Below, in pieces: positions 33,781 to 44,467 of a DNA stretch of 64,000 bases. Origin of the DNA: Neisseria sp. MVDL19-042950 (lineage in GTDB: Bacteria; Pseudomonadota; Gammaproteobacteria; Burkholderiales; Neisseriaceae). The stretch is from positions 1 to 64,000 of the forward strand of contig NZ_JAUKWH010000012.1 of NCBI RefSeq assembly GCF_030504625.1, given 5' to 3'. Numbering within the stretch: position 1 is the stretch's first letter; each line of letters begins with the position of its first letter. The notes beneath the pieces were generated by a model, which was given only the letters and a program-made list of their open reading frames with translations, did no database searches and was not told the DNA's origin. The position numbers were made by a program, and so were the translations under genes.

Positions 33781-35811
33781 TTAACCGGCAAACAAGTGCC
33801 AGAACGTCATACCGATCAACACCAACACACCAAAAACCATTGCGGCTGCGTAAGTGTAGATAAAGCCGGTCTGCATTTTGCGGATTTGGGCGGCAACGGC
33901 ACCTACCAATTTTGCCGAACCGTTTACGATACCATTATCAATAATGGCGGTATCACCTACTTTCCAGAAGAAATTACCCAATGCACGGCTGCCTTTGGCA
34001 AATACATTAAAGTAAATCGTATCCAAGTAGTATTTGTTATCAAGCAGCTTGTAAACCAGGCTGAAAGCGGCAGCAATTTTCGCAGGCAGATGCGGCGCTT
34101 TAACATACAGAATCCAAGCACTAACTACACCGGCAACCGCTAAATACAACACCGGAGTGTGCAAACTATGTGCAACCATTGCCAACGGGCCGTGGAACTC
34201 TTCTTTCAAAAGGGCCATTGTCGGGTGGACTTCATGATTCACGAAAATCACATCTTTGAAGAAATCGCCATAGAGCATGGGTTCAATTGCAATATAACCA
34301 ATGATTACCGACGGAATGGCCAGCAAAATCAACGGCAACGTAACCACCCACGGGCTTTCATGCGGGTTGTCGTTTTTCCCTAAACCGTGATGGTGCCTGT
34401 CATCGTGGTGTTCATTATGATGCTCAGAAAGTTCGCGCCATTTTTCTTTACCGTGAAATACCATAAAGTATTGGCGGAATGCGTAAAACGCCGTTACAAA
34501 CACACTGGCAAGCACGGCGAAGTAGGCAAACCCGCTCCCCGGCAAAGTGCTGGCATGGGCTGCCTCAATAATAGAATCTTTAGAATAGAAACCGGCAAAA
34601 AACGGGGTACCGATTAACGATAAGTTACCAATTAACATGGTAATCCAAGTAATCGGCATGTATTTTTTCAAATTCCCCATATGGCGCATATCTTGATCGT
34701 GATGCATGCCGATAATGGCGCTACCTGCAGCCAAAAACAGTAAGGCTTTAAAGAAAGCGTGCGTCATTACATGGAACATAGCAATAGAATAAGCCGATGC
34801 GCCCAAAGCAACCGTCATATAGCCCAATTGCGACAAAGTAGAATAAGCAACTACACGTTTAATGTCGTTTTGAATCGTACCTAAGAAGCCCATAAACAGC
34901 GCAGTAATCGCACCGACCACCATGATTACGCTCAGTGCGGTTGAGCTCATCTCATACATCGGAGACATGCGCGACACCATGAACAAACCGGCGGTTACCA
35001 TGGTTGCCGCGTGAATCAATGCGGAAATCGGTGTCGGGCCTTCCATAGAATCAGGCAGCCACACATGCAGAGGAAACTGTGCCGATTTACCCATTGCGCC
35101 TACAAACAGCAACAAGCAAGTAACCGTCATCAACGACCATTCCACTCCGGAAAACAGTTGGATAGTGGCATTCTGCACATTCGGCAGATAAGCAAACACA
35201 TCTGCGTAACGCAAACTACCGCCGAAATAAGCTAATACCAAACCGATACCCAACAAGAAACCGAAGTCGCCCACGCGGTTTACCAAAAAGGCTTTCAGAT
35301 TGGCAAAAATTGCGCTTTCCCGCTTGAAGTAGAAACCGATCAACAGATAAGACACTAAGCCGACGGCCTCCCATCCGAAGAAAAGCTGAATAAAGTTATT
35401 ACTCATCACCAACATCAACATGCTGAAAGTGAACAATGAGATATAACTGAAAAAACGTTGGTAGCCGACTTTTTCACCATGCATATAGCCAATGGTATAG
35501 ATATGCACCATCAAAGATACGCTGGTTACCACCACCATCATCATGGCAGTAAGGGTGTCTACCAAAAAACCGACTGAAAAATCCAAGCCGCCCATGGTCA
35601 ACCATGTGTACACATTTTCATCAAAGCGGGTACGTGTACCATTGAGGAAACCATACAATACCCACCCTGATAAGACGGTGGAGATTCCCACACCTAAAAT
35701 GGTTACGGTGTGTGCTCCGGCCCGGCCGATTTGCTTTCCAAACAGTCCGGCCAACAGCGATCCTGCCAACGGAATCAAGGCAATCGCCAGATATAAGTTC
35801 ATCTCACTCAT
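33781..35811 (-). CDS. nuoL: NADH-quinone oxidoreductase subunit L
   Basis: A 676-residue antiporter-like subunit of complex I. The N-terminal 500 residues hold the conserved FFGWEAVGLVSYLLIGFYF, QFPLHVWLPDSMEGPTPISALIHAATMVTAG and VVAYSTLSQLGYM segments. The C-terminal region includes a histidine-rich cytoplasmic loop (EHHNEHHDDRHHHG) followed by the long lateral helix and last membrane helix. The histidine run could bind metal but may be neutral. RBS is weak; ATG 35802 is an alternative start. Confidence 0.96.
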   Translation of the reverse strand: MSEMNLYLAIALIPLAGSLLAGLFGKQIGRAGAHTVTILGVGISTVLSGWVLYGFLNGTRTRFDENVYTWLTMGGLDFSVGFLVDTLTAMMMVVVTSVSLMVHIYTIGYMHGEKVGYQRFFSYISLFTFSMLMLVMSNNFIQLFFGWEAVGLVSYLLIGFYFKRESAIFANLKAFLVNRVGDFGFLLGIGLVLAYFGGSLRYADVFAYLPNVQNATIQLFSGVEWSLMTVTCLLLFVGAMGKSAQFPLHVWLPDSMEGPTPISALIHAATMVTAGLFMVSRMSPMYEMSSTALSVIMVVGAITALFMGFLGTIQNDIKRVVAYSTLSQLGYMTVALGASAYSIAMFHVMTHAFFKALLFLAAGSAIIGMHHDQDMRHMGNLKKYMPITWITMLIGNLSLIGTPFFAGFYSKDSIIEAAHASTLPGSGFAYFAVLASVFVTAFYAFRQYFMVFHGKEKWRELSEHHNEHHDDRHHHGLGKNDNPHESPWVVTLPLILLAIPSVIIGYIAIEPMLYGDFFKDVIFVNHEVHPTMALLKEEFHGPLAMVAHSLHTPVLYLAVAGVVSAWILYVKAPHLPAKIAAAFSLVYKLLDNKYYLDTIYFNVFAKGSRALGNFFWKVGDTAIIDNGIVNGSAKLVGAVAAQIRKMQTGFIYTYAAAMVFGVLVLIGMTFWHLFAG

Positions 35812-35829
35812 TATTGCTTATTCTCCCGA

Positions 35830-36135
35830 TTAACCTTTCAGACTGTTCAAATCGGCCACATTGATTGTGTTACGGTTACGGAACACCAACACCATAATAG
35901 CCAAACCGATAGCAGATTCGGCAGCAGCTACCGTCAATACGAAAAATACGAAAATCTGGCCGGCGGTATCACCCAAATGCTGTGAAAATGCGATGAAATT
36001 AAAATTAACCGACAATAACATCAGCTCAATCGACATCAACAGAATCAGCACATTTTTACGGTTCATAAAAATGCCCATAGCACTGATACCGAAGAGAAGC
36101 GCAGCCAAAACCAAGTAATGCGTTAAGGTAATCAT
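35830..36135 (-). CDS. nuoK: NADH-quinone oxidoreductase subunit K
   Basis: A 101-residue three-helix membrane subunit of complex [18 protein letters not shown] and [19 protein letters not shown] carry the two conserved membrane glutamates that take part in proton transfer. Overlaps nuoJ by 4 nt. Confidence 0.97.
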   Translation of the reverse strand: MITLTHYLVLAALLFGISAMGIFMNRKNVLILLMSIELMLLSVNFNFIAFSQHLGDTAGQIFVFFVLTVAAAESAIGLAIMVLVFRNRNTINVADLNSLKG

Positions 36136-36788
36136 GCTTTGCCCTCCTCTTCTTCTTGGCCGTCTGAAACTTCTTTTTCTTCAGACGGCACTACAGCTTC
36201 CATTTTCACCATGCGGAAACGGCCTTCTTTGGCGCTTACTTTTACTTGATCGGCAGGATTGATATAACGCGGGTTGTAAGTTTTACGATGTACCAAAGCA
36301 ATGGCGGCAATCATACCCAGCACCAACAAAACACCGGCCAACTCAAACGGCAGCAGATACGTCGTATAAATCTGGCTGCCCAAATCACGAATATTATTGT
36401 AATCGGCAGGAATATCCTTCATTGCGCCGAAAGAGGCCAAATTGGTTTTCGGGTTCACCAGAATCAAAATCAGCGCAACGGCCATCAATATGCCGACCAA
36501 ACCGGCAACGGGAGCATGCCGCCAGAAGCCGGCACGCATTTCCTCAATATCGATGTTCAACATCATAACCACGAACAAGAACAACACCATTACCGCACCG
36601 ACATACACCAGCACCAAAGTAATGCCCAAAAACTCTGCTTGCATCAGCATCCAAATCATGGCGCTCGTGCTGAAAGTCAGCACCAGATAGAGTGCGGCAT
36701 GCACGGGGTTTTTTACCGTTACGGTTTTCAGCGCGCCGAAAAGCACGATCGCCGCCAACACATAGAACAGAATGGTAGTAAAAGTCAT
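36132..36788 (-). CDS. nuoJ: NADH-quinone oxidoreductase subunit J
   Basis: A 218-residue membrane subunit of complex I with five helices. [29 protein letters not shown] and [16 protein letters not shown] are family-typical. The charged C-terminal tail ([16 protein letters not shown]) is partly encoded by a DUS pair, showing how uptake sequences enter coding DNA. Lies between nuoI and nuoK. Confidence 0.97.
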   Translation of the reverse strand: MTFTTILFYVLAAIVLFGALKTVTVKNPVHAALYLVLTFSTSAMIWMLMQAEFLGITLVLVYVGAVMVLFLFVVMMLNIDIEEMRAGFWRHAPVAGLVGILMAVALILILVNPKTNLASFGAMKDIPADYNNIRDLGSQIYTTYLLPFELAGVLLVLGMIAAIALVHRKTYNPRYINPADQVKVSAKEGRFRMVKMEAVVPSEEKEVSDGQEEEEGKA

Positions 36789-36800
36789 CTTTCTGCTCCT

Positions 36801-37280
36801 TTAACGATACGGTGCATCTGCTGCTTTACGCTTGGCGATTTCATTTTCGTATTTATCGCCAATCGCCAGCAGCATCGGTTTGGTGTAATACAGATCGCCA
36901 CGTTTTTCACCGTGATATTCCAAGATGTGTGTTTCCACAATCGCATCTACCGGGCAGGCCTCTTCACAGAAGCCGCAGAAAATACACTTGGTCAAATCAA
37001 TATCATAACGTGTAGTGCGGCGGGTGCCGTCTTCACGTTGTTCGGATTCAATATTAATGGCCATCGCCGGGCAAACCGCTTCGCACAGTTTGCAGGCAAT
37101 GCAGCGCTCTTCGCCGTTCGGATAACGGCGTTGTGCGTGCAAGCCGCGGAAACGCACGGATTGCGGCGTTTTTTCTTCGGGGAACATAATGGTTTCTTTG
37201 CGGGCGAAAAAGTTTTTGAGCGTAACACCCATGCCTTTTACCAATTCGCCTAGCAGGAAGGTTTTGACTAAATTTGCCAT
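36801..37280 (-). CDS. nuoI: NADH-quinone oxidoreductase subunit I
   Basis: A 159-residue peripheral-arm subunit of complex I carrying two [4Fe-4S] clusters: [12 protein letters not shown] and [16 protein letters not shown]. These pass electrons toward the quinone site through NuoB. The next upstream gene in the operon is an inserted cation transporter rather than nuoH. Confidence 0.97.
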   Translation of the reverse strand: MANLVKTFLLGELVKGMGVTLKNFFARKETIMFPEEKTPQSVRFRGLHAQRRYPNGEERCIACKLCEAVCPAMAINIESEQREDGTRRTTRYDIDLTKCIFCGFCEEACPVDAIVETHILEYHGEKRGDLYYTKPMLLAIGDKYENEIAKRKAADAPYR

Positions 37281-37440
37281 AATTACACCCTACCCTATTG
37301 TTGCGGATAGCTTTCTTTTAATTAAAAATTTATCTTGGTTAATAAAAAACTGTTTATTAAACAAATCACTTCCATAATATTTCTTCAAAAATTTTTCTGC
37401 ATAAAAATTCAACCGACTGCCGTCAAATGCTTCGTTCTAT

Positions 37441-38238
37441 TCATCGTGCCAATTTCAATATTCTAATTGCACCTAAAATTACCCATGCAAATACAATGAC
37501 ACCAACAATCAAATCTGGATAGGGTGATTGCCACCATAATACCAAAGCACCTGCCACAATCACTCCCAAATTTACCAATACATCATTAGAAGTAAAAATC
37601 ATACTAGCCTGCATATGTTCTTCTTGACTACCATTTTGGCGCAATAAATACAAACACACTACGTTAGCCATTAAAGCCAAACATGACACCCACATCATCA
37701 TTTTAAAATCAGGTAACATCTCAAAATCCCAAAATCGTTTTAACACTTCTATAAGACCCATTACAGCTAAAGTTATCTGAAACCACCCAGCCCAATACGC
37801 AATATTTTTCTTATAAATCGTACTTTTACCCACAGCCAATAAAGCCATAAAATAAACTAAGCTGTCTGCCAACATGTCCAAACTATCTGCTATCAAACCT
37901 ACTGAGTGTGACCACCACCCTGCAATACTTTCAATCAGAAAGAACACAAAATTAATGACTAACACCACATACAACAACTTTTTCTGTTGTTGCTCAACAG
38001 GAATCTCTACTGAATCAACCCGCGTGTGCTCAATACATTGAATGTCCCAACCCAATGTTTGTAGATGTTCTAAAACAGATTTACCACCATCTTCATGGTA
38101 CACCGTTAAAGTTTTATTTGATAAATTAAACTGAAGTTTTTTAACTTCAACCACATCATCTAATTTCATGCGAATTAACTGCTCTTCACAAGAACAATCC
38201 ATTTGTGCGATACGAAAAACAGTTTTTTGTAAAACCAT
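37441..38238 (-). CDS. cation diffusion facilitator with N-terminal metal-binding-like domain, inserted in the nuo operon
   Basis: About 265 residues. The N-terminal 75 residues resemble a heavy-metal-associated ferredoxin fold but with MDCSCEE, a Cys-x-Cys in place of Cys-x2-Cys. A CDF domain follows with about six hydrophobic segments: GLIADSLDMLADSLVYFMA (Asp-x3-Asp-type metal site) and SNDVLVNLGVIVAG (Asn-Asp at the second site). It probably exports a divalent metal. ATG 38238 has GGAG 7 nt upstream; TTG 38253 is the alternative. The gene is clearly more AT-rich than its nuo neighbours and has no DUS, which points to horizontal insertion between nuoI and nuoH. Confidence 0.85.
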   Translation of the reverse strand: MVLQKTVFRIAQMDCSCEEQLIRMKLDDVVEVKKLQFNLSNKTLTVYHEDGGKSVLEHLQTLGWDIQCIEHTRVDSVEIPVEQQQKKLLYVVLVINFVFFLIESIAGWWSHSVGLIADSLDMLADSLVYFMALLAVGKSTIYKKNIAYWAGWFQITLAVMGLIEVLKRFWDFEMLPDFKMMMWVSCLALMANVVCLYLLRQNGSQEEHMQASMIFTSNDVLVNLGVIVAGALVLWWQSPYPDLIVGVIVFAWVILGAIRILKLAR

Positions 38239-38404
38239 ACTTCCTCTCCACATGATAAATGACTAATCTATCAATACACAAAAGCACCTTCAGCTTTGTT
38301 ATTTTGCAATCTTTTTCAATAGAAAAAAACACACTCTCTTGTCTCAAGATACTTATTACATACGATTAACGGTAAGCTTTCAAATTTCAATGTAATCTCA
38401 TCAA

Positions 38405-39457
38405 CTACGACCATAGGCTTAGGGGCGAAATCATCCACAAGCCGAGCAATACGATGCACACAAAGGTTACCGGAATCAGCACTTTCCAGCCCAAACGCAT
38501 GATTTGGTCGTAACGGTAACGCGGGAAAGTGGCACGAATCCACAAATAGCCGTAAAGGATAAAGGCCATTTTCAAGAACATCCAAAATGCGCTCGGCGTA
38601 CCGATCATGCCCCAGCTTTGCGGGAACGGAGACAGCCAACCGCCTAAGAACATGATGGCGGTAAGCGCACCGATCAGAATCATGAAAATATATTCGGCAA
38701 GGAAGAACAGGGCAAATGCAAAGCCCGAATACTCCACATGGAAACCTGCCACGATTTCCGACTCGCCTTCGGCAACGTCGAACGGTGCACGGTTGGTTTC
38801 GGCTACGGCGGAAATCAGATACACGATAAACACAGGGAACAATGCAAACCAGTTCCAAGAGAAAATCGAACCGCCTGCAATACCTTTGGCTTGGCTGGCA
38901 ACAATTTCGTTGAAGTTCATACTTCCTGAAACCATAACCACACATACCAAAGCCGCACCCATGGCGATTTCATAGGAAATAGTTTGTGCAGACGAACGCA
39001 TCGCCCCCAAAAACGAATATTTGGAGTTGGATGCCCAACCTGCAATGATCACACCGTACACAGACAAAGAAGTAATCATCAAAATATACAGCAAGCCCGC
39101 ATCAACATTGGTCAGCAACCATTCGTCAGAAAACGGAATCACAGCCCAAGCCGCAAAAGCCGGCATCAGCGACATCATCGGACCGATATAAAACAAGGCC
39201 TTATTCGACAGTTTCGGACGGGTTACTTCTTTAAACAACAGCTTTAACACGTCGGCAAACGGCTGAATCAAACCGAACGGGCCGGTAACGTTGGGGCCGA
39301 CACGCAGCTGCATATAGCCGATCACTTTGCGCTCGAAATAAGTCAGATAAGCCACGGTCAGAATCAGCGGGGCCAAAATCAAGACGATTTTGACCAGAAT
39401 CGACACAACCAAGCCGATATCATTCCCCAATAAGGATTGGAACCACTCTTGCATCAT
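38405..39457 (-). CDS. nuoH: NADH-quinone oxidoreductase subunit H
   Basis: A 350-residue membrane subunit of complex I forming the quinone-binding junction. [20 protein letters not shown], the EVTRP loop, [27 protein letters not shown] and [18 protein letters not shown] are hallmark sequences. Its ATG overlaps the nuoG stop (TAATG). Confidence 0.97.
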   Translation of the reverse strand: MMQEWFQSLLGNDIGLVVSILVKIVLILAPLILTVAYLTYFERKVIGYMQLRVGPNVTGPFGLIQPFADVLKLLFKEVTRPKLSNKALFYIGPMMSLMPAFAAWAVIPFSDEWLLTNVDAGLLYILMITSLSVYGVIIAGWASNSKYSFLGAMRSSAQTISYEIAMGAALVCVVMVSGSMNFNEIVASQAKGIAGGSIFSWNWFALFPVFIVYLISAVAETNRAPFDVAEGESEIVAGFHVEYSGFAFALFFLAEYIFMILIGALTAIMFLGGWLSPFPQSWGMIGTPSAFWMFLKMAFILYGYLWIRATFPRYRYDQIMRLGWKVLIPVTFVCIVLLGLWMISPLSLWS

Positions 39458-41715
39458 TAAGCTCCCGCCAATTCAATCGTGTTCATCAACGCACCCAACG
39501 CGGCATTTTCAGTATGCAGCGGCAGATACACCACATTTTCAGACAGGCCTGCGTCCGCAACCACAGTGACCCGGATGCGCTCGGCACCCTGCCCTGCTTG
39601 CGCGCTTGCACCATCTTGCAAGCCCAAAGCTGCCAACGTATTGGGATGCAGACGGGCAGCAGGCACTTGTGCATGGCTGGTTGCCTGCAGCGGAGCCGAA
39701 CGGCGCACAATCGGATCGGTATGGTAAATACCGACGCCGCCTACACGCACCAATTGACCCGCAGCTTGATTCGCCTGCACTTGAATATCGGCAGCGTTAT
39801 TCAGTTTTTCAGACAGGCCTTCTTTATTGACGGCTTCTTTCAGCACTTGCTCGCTGCTGTCGAACTCAAAGCCTTCCAGCTCGAACACATTGCCCAACAC
39901 ACGCAGCACTTTCCATAAGGGGCGTGAATCGGCAAAGCCTTTTACCACGCCGTGGAACGATTGCACGCGGCCTTCCATGCTGATAAAGCTGCCTGAAGTT
40001 TCGGTGAACGGCGCAATCGGCAGCATCACATCGCACACTTCGCGCAAGGTTTCGCTTTCAAACGGCGTAAATGCCATCACGCTCTGAGCTTGTTTTAAGA
40101 CGGCCACAGCTTTACCGCCGTTTGCCACATCGATTTCAGGCTCTACATTCAGCAGCAACACGGCTTTTTTCGGTTGCGCCAACATTTCCTGAATGCTGTT
40201 GCCGCTGTTCACGCCCAAGATATCCGCGCCCACGCTGTTGGCAGCTTGCGGCAGAATGCCCAAAACCGCGCCGGTAGCCGCAGCCAATTCCTGAGCGGCA
40301 GCATAAACCGCGGCATAATCAGGGTGGTTTTGTACTTCGGCGCCCAACACAATCGCGGCTTTTTCAGCATTTTTCAGGCTGGCGGCTACGCCTTGTTCCA
40401 AATCCTGCGCCAAGTTTTTCAGACGGCCTGCCCATTCATTCGGGTGTACCGCTTCTTGCGCCAGCAACGGCATGTGCAATTCTTCTTTGCTGCCGGCAAT
40501 AATGCTCAAGGCCATATAAGATTTGGCGGCACGGCGCAAACGGGCGGTTAACAGCGGCTGTTCTTTACGCAGGTTGGCACCTACGACCAGCACTGCATCG
40601 CTGTTGCCTAAATCTTCAATGCTTTGACCCAACCATTGCGCACCTTTCAGACGGCCTGTTAAACGGTTGTCTTGCTGTTGCAGGCGGGTATCGAAATGTT
40701 TGATGCCCAAACCGTTGGCCAGTTTTTTCGCTAAGTACAGCTCTTCTACGGTATTCATCGGGTTCGCCCAAATACCGATTTGCTCTTTGCCGTCTTCTTT
40801 GGCAATGCAGTCTAAAGTTTTGCGCACATATTCCAGCGCAGTCGGCCAATCCACTTCATGCCATTCGCCGCCATGCTTGATTTTCGGTGTTTTCAGACGG
40901 CTTTCGTGATACAGGCCTTCGTAGGCGAAACGGTCGCGGTCGGAAATCCAGCATTCGTTAACGGCTTCGTTTTCCAACGGCAACACGCGGCGCACGGTAT
41001 GCTCTTTGGTTTGCACGATTAAGTTGCTGCCCAACGCATCATGCGCAGAGATGGTTTTACGGCGGCTCAATTCCCAAGAACGGGCATCGTAGCGGAACGG
41101 TTTGCTGGTTAACGCACCTACCGGACACAAATCAATCACGTTACCGGACAGCTCGGTTTCCACCGCTTTGCCGATAAACGGCATGATTTCGGAAAACTCG
41201 CCGCGGTTGGCCATAGCGATTTCCTGCATACCGGCGATTTCTTCGGTAAAGCGCACGCAGCGGGTGCAGTGGATACAGCGGCTCATTTCTTCCGCAGACA
41301 CCAACGGCCCCATATCTTTGCCGACAACGGAACGTTTTTCTTCCTGATAACGGCTGGAAGATTTGCCGTAACCCACGGCCAAATCTTGAAGCTGGCACTC
41401 ACCGCCCTGGTCGCAAATCGGGCAATCCAACGGGTGGTTGATGAGCAGAAACTCCATCACCCCTTCTTGCGCTTGCTTGGCCTTTGGAGAATGTGTGTGT
41501 ACCACCATACCGTCCGTTACCGGCGTAGCGCAGGCAGGCAGCGGTTTGGGCGCTTTCTCCACCTCCACCAAGCACATGCGGCAGTTGGCAGCAATAGACA
41601 ATTTTTTGTGGTAGCAGAAATGCGGGATATACGTGCCCAGCTCGTGCGCCGCTTCCATCACGGTCGCGCCCTGCTTGACTGCAATCTGTTTACCGTCGAT
41701 TTCAATTTGTAACAT
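39457..41715 (-). CDS. nuoG: NADH-quinone oxidoreductase subunit G
   Basis: A 752-residue peripheral-arm subunit of complex I. The N-terminal [2Fe-2S] domain (about 1-80; [21 protein letters not shown]), the His-Cys3 cluster segment ([19 protein letters not shown]) and a [4Fe-4S] segment ([14 protein letters not shown]) are followed by a molybdopterin-oxidoreductase-like domain that has no cofactor function in complex I. Several DUS copies lie inside the gene. Confidence 0.96.
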   Translation of the reverse strand: MLQIEIDGKQIAVKQGATVMEAAHELGTYIPHFCYHKKLSIAANCRMCLVEVEKAPKPLPACATPVTDGMVVHTHSPKAKQAQEGVMEFLLINHPLDCPICDQGGECQLQDLAVGYGKSSSRYQEEKRSVVGKDMGPLVSAEEMSRCIHCTRCVRFTEEIAGMQEIAMANRGEFSEIMPFIGKAVETELSGNVIDLCPVGALTSKPFRYDARSWELSRRKTISAHDALGSNLIVQTKEHTVRRVLPLENEAVNECWISDRDRFAYEGLYHESRLKTPKIKHGGEWHEVDWPTALEYVRKTLDCIAKEDGKEQIGIWANPMNTVEELYLAKKLANGLGIKHFDTRLQQQDNRLTGRLKGAQWLGQSIEDLGNSDAVLVVGANLRKEQPLLTARLRRAAKSYMALSIIAGSKEELHMPLLAQEAVHPNEWAGRLKNLAQDLEQGVAASLKNAEKAAIVLGAEVQNHPDYAAVYAAAQELAAATGAVLGILPQAANSVGADILGVNSGNSIQEMLAQPKKAVLLLNVEPEIDVANGGKAVAVLKQAQSVMAFTPFESETLREVCDVMLPIAPFTETSGSFISMEGRVQSFHGVVKGFADSRPLWKVLRVLGNVFELEGFEFDSSEQVLKEAVNKEGLSEKLNNAADIQVQANQAAGQLVRVGGVGIYHTDPIVRRSAPLQATSHAQVPAARLHPNTLAALGLQDGASAQAGQGAERIRVTVVADAGLSENVVYLPLHTENAALGALMNTIELAGA

Positions 41716-42042
41716 GGTGTGTTTCCTAGTTACGGATTTTTAAGAATTTTACTTAAGCCGTCTGAAAGAAAAAATTTTTCATACCGACATTTTATACTTT
41801 GCTTTTAAACAGCCTGTGTTATTCAGGCGGTTTGTTGCAAATCGTTTGAGGCCGTCTGAAACGCCGGAAATTTCTATCGCCTGCTCCCTCTTTTGAGGAA
41901 GCGTACATCTTTGTAAGCAGGCAGCCTTTGTGGTTGCTATAACAAACTTGGTTTCAACATATACAAGGGTATGTGGCGAAGCCATGCACACAGACTTCAA
42001 AATGTAGGCAACATGTGCCTATCGGTAGTACAAACCCTACAT
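41716..42042. other. spacer between nuoG and the oxidoreductase gene
   Basis: About 330 bases without a gene. It contains two single DUS copies and a 9-bp inverted repeat AAATGTAGG (42000-42008) / CCTACATTT (42036-42044) at the 3' end of the next gene, possibly its terminator. Confidence 0.5.
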
Positions 42043-42594
42043 TTAACGTTCTAATCTACCCAACCACGCCAGATAATCCGCCGCACTTTTCTCTATTACC
42101 TGCAAGGCTTCTTCGGTATAGCCTGCATTGCTGTCTATGGTATGGAAAGCAAACATCGGCCGGTAGTCCGCACTACAGTAATTCATCGTCAGTTCAAACG
42201 GACGTAGGGCTTCAGCCACGGTGTAACCCACCGCGCCACCTGCCTGATAGTCGGCAGCAGGTGTGCCAAGCGAAACAGCGATAGCCGTTTTCTTGCCTGC
42301 CAATGCCTTACCCATCGAACCGTATGCCCAACCATAAGTCAGCACTTCATCTACCCACTGCTTCAGCAACGGCGGGCAGTTAAACCAGTAAACAGGGAAT
42401 TGCAATACGAGGTTTTCGTGCGCTTCCACCCGTTTCTGTTCAGCACCCACATCAATTTTGCCGTCGGGATAAGTACGGTAGAGTTCATGAACGGTAAAGC
42501 GTTCGGGGTATTTTTTCAGTTCTTCTACCCAACGTTTATTTACTATAGATTGGGTAATATCGGGATGGGTAACAATAATCAAGGTTTTACTCAC
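42043..42594 (-). CDS. flavodoxin-fold NAD(P)H quinone oxidoreductase, inserted in the nuo operon
   Basis: About 183 residues of the KefF/YwrO/MdaB-like family, soluble FMN enzymes that reduce quinones with NAD(P)H. KTLIIVTHPDITQSIVNKRW at the N-terminus binds the flavin phosphate, and LVLQFPVYWFNCPPLLKQWVDEVL is the family signature. GTG 42594 has AAGGAGG 5 nt upstream; the TTG at 42609 would precede that RBS. It separates nuoF from nuoG on the same strand, so it may be cotranscribed with complex I genes. A link to quinone redox balance is attractive but inferred. Confidence 0.88.
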   Translation of the reverse strand: MSKTLIIVTHPDITQSIVNKRWVEELKKYPERFTVHELYRTYPDGKIDVGAEQKRVEAHENLVLQFPVYWFNCPPLLKQWVDEVLTYGWAYGSMGKALAGKKTAIAVSLGTPAADYQAGGAVGYTVAEALRPFELTMNYCSADYRPMFAFHTIDSNAGYTEEALQVIEKSAADYLAWLGRLER

Positions 42595-42613
42595 AGCAAC
42601 CTCCTTCAACTGT

Positions 42614-43909
42614 TTAACACCACTTATGCGCCTTCATCGGTCCGCCGTGCTCAATATAGTGTTCAAACTCATGACGGAAATGCTTGGTAAAGCTGCGCAC
42701 GGGGAACACAGCGGCATCGGCCAAGGCGCAAATGGTGCGGCCGGCCATGTTGTTGCCAACGGAATCCAGCAAATCCAAATCTTCGGGGCGGCCTTTACCT
42801 TCGGCAATGCGGTGAACCACTCGGTACAGCCAGCCGGTACCTTCGCGGCACGGCGTACATTGGCCGCAGGATTCTTCATAGTAGAAATAGCTCAAGCGCT
42901 CCAGCGCTTTTACCATGCACACGTCTTCGTCCATCACGATAATCGCACCCGAACCCAACATAGAACCTGCTTTAGCGATGGAATCGTAGTCCATATTCAA
43001 GCCCATCATGATGTCGGCAGGGAGTACGGGGGCAGACGAACCGCCCGGAATCACGGCTTTAAGTTTCTTGCCGTCTTTCATGCCGCCGGCCATTTCCAAC
43101 AGTTTGGCAAACGGCGTGCCTAACGGCACTTCGTAGTTGCCGGGGCGCTCAACGTGGCCGGAAATGGAAAACAGCTTGGTACCGCCCGCGTTTTCAATGC
43201 CTTTATCGGCAAACGCCTGACCGCTGTCGCGGATAATAAACGGCACGGAAGCAAAGGTTTCGGTGTTGTTGATGGTGGTAGGTTTGCCATATAAACCGAA
43301 CGAAGCCGGGAACGGCGGTTTGAAGCGCGGCTGGCCTTTTTTACCTTCCAGCGACTCCAGCAAAGCGGTTTCTTCACCGCAGATATATGCGCCGTAACCA
43401 TGATGGGCAAACAGCTCGAATGAAAAGTCCGTACCCATGATGTTTTTGCCTAAGAAACCTGCATCACGCGCTTCTTGCAAGGCAGCTTCAAAGCGTTGAT
43501 AGCCTTCGAAAATCTCGCCGTGGATATAGTTATAACCCGCTTCGGCACCCATCGCGTAACCGGCAATAATCATGCCCTCAATCAAAGAATGCGGGTTGAA
43601 GTTGATGATGTCGCGGTCTTTGAATGTGCCGGGTTCGCCTTCGTCGGTGTTGCAGACAACATATTTCGCACCGGGAAAAGAACGCGGCATAAAGCTCCAC
43701 TTCAAACCGGTGGGGAAGCCTGCACCGCCACGACCACGCAAACCCGAAGTTTTCACTTCGGAAATCACGTCGTCTTGCGACATGTTTTCAGTCAGGATTT
43801 TACGCAGCGCTTGGTAGCCGCCGCGCGCTTGGTATGCTTCCAAGTGCCAACAGTCGGGATTGCGGGTATCGACGTTTTCAAAAATCACGCCTGATTGGAA
43901 AATAGCCAT
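42614..43909 (-). CDS. nuoF: NADH-quinone oxidoreductase subunit F
   Basis: A 431-residue subunit that binds NADH and [22 protein letters not shown] and [15 protein letters not shown] form the nucleotide and flavin sites. [14 protein letters not shown] with a later cysteine ([14 protein letters not shown]) ligates the N3 [4Fe-4S] cluster. It is 558 nt downstream of nuoE, unusually far, because of the small ORF and repeat between them. Confidence 0.97.
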   Translation of the reverse strand: MAIFQSGVIFENVDTRNPDCWHLEAYQARGGYQALRKILTENMSQDDVISEVKTSGLRGRGGAGFPTGLKWSFMPRSFPGAKYVVCNTDEGEPGTFKDRDIINFNPHSLIEGMIIAGYAMGAEAGYNYIHGEIFEGYQRFEAALQEARDAGFLGKNIMGTDFSFELFAHHGYGAYICGEETALLESLEGKKGQPRFKPPFPASFGLYGKPTTINNTETFASVPFIIRDSGQAFADKGIENAGGTKLFSISGHVERPGNYEVPLGTPFAKLLEMAGGMKDGKKLKAVIPGGSSAPVLPADIMMGLNMDYDSIAKAGSMLGSGAIIVMDEDVCMVKALERLSYFYYEESCGQCTPCREGTGWLYRVVHRIAEGKGRPEDLDLLDSVGNNMAGRTICALADAAVFPVRSFTKHFRHEFEHYIEHGGPMKAHKWC

Positions 43910-44117
43910 TTGCTTAGCCCTAATCGGTTAATCTTCTTCAATCTTTTGTTTTGCCGCCCAACCGCCTGATGCGGTTATGCGCTGATATTTTTTACATGCC
44001 TGTCTGAAGGGTTTTCAGACGGCCTTTCAGGTAGCCTTGTTGAGGCCGTCTGAAAAGGAATTTTTTAAAATGTTTAAAATGCTTCGCCGTATCGGATTCA
44101 AATGCCTTTAACGTTTT

Positions 44118-44186
44118 GTAGGTCGGATTCTTGAATCCGACATTTACTTTGGCTCGACAACAGTCGGATTCAAGAATCCGACCTAC
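44118..44186. repeat. inverted-repeat element with GTCGGATTC arms
   Basis: Perfect 24-bp inverted arms (44118-44141 and 44163-44186) enclose a 21-nt centre. Each arm itself contains the palindrome GTCGGATTCTTGAATCCGAC or its reverse. The right end supplies the stop codon of the 70-residue ORF. It looks like a short non-autonomous mobile repeat. Confidence 0.7.
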
Positions 44187-44395
44187 GACTCGCTGAAGTC
44201 AAAATATTTCTTGCGCGACCCCATAGATAATTTAGGGCCATATCTAAAACTTCCATATTTCTCAAGAAATTTCTTTAAATCTTCACGTCTTTTCCAAGCA
44301 TCTTCCAACAAACTCCGCTTTCTTAATCCGGAAATAATTTCATCGATTCCACTAAGCCCTAAATCTTTTAAGGCTGATCGTATGTCTTCTTCCAC
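44183..44395 (-). CDS. small hypothetical protein between nuoE and nuoF
   Basis: A 70-residue charged, mostly helical ORF starting with GTG (GGGAAG 6 nt upstream). The sequence EEDIRSALKDLGLSGIDEI and KRREDLKKFLEKYGSFRYGP suggests two helices; I do not recognise a family. The TAG stop falls inside the inverted-repeat element, so the C-terminus may be truncated by that insertion. It is AT-rich compared with nuoE and nuoF. Real coding status is moderately likely. Confidence 0.45.
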   Translation of the reverse strand: MEEDIRSALKDLGLSGIDEIISGLRKRSLLEDAWKRREDLKKFLEKYGSFRYGPKLSMGSRKKYFDFSES

Positions 44396-44467
44396 AATTT
44401 CTTCCCTAAGTTTAATTTAGATGCCATAAAGCACAATAAAATTACAAGCCAAATTTCTAGGTAGCCC

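Noticed and set aside
36246-37253. 335-codon open frame on the plus strand
   Set aside because: Antisense to nuoJ and nuoI with His/Gln-rich composition and no RBS.
41779-42000. 73-codon minus-strand ORF
   Set aside because: Contains the SDGLK translation of a DUS, has no RBS and no protein-like pattern.
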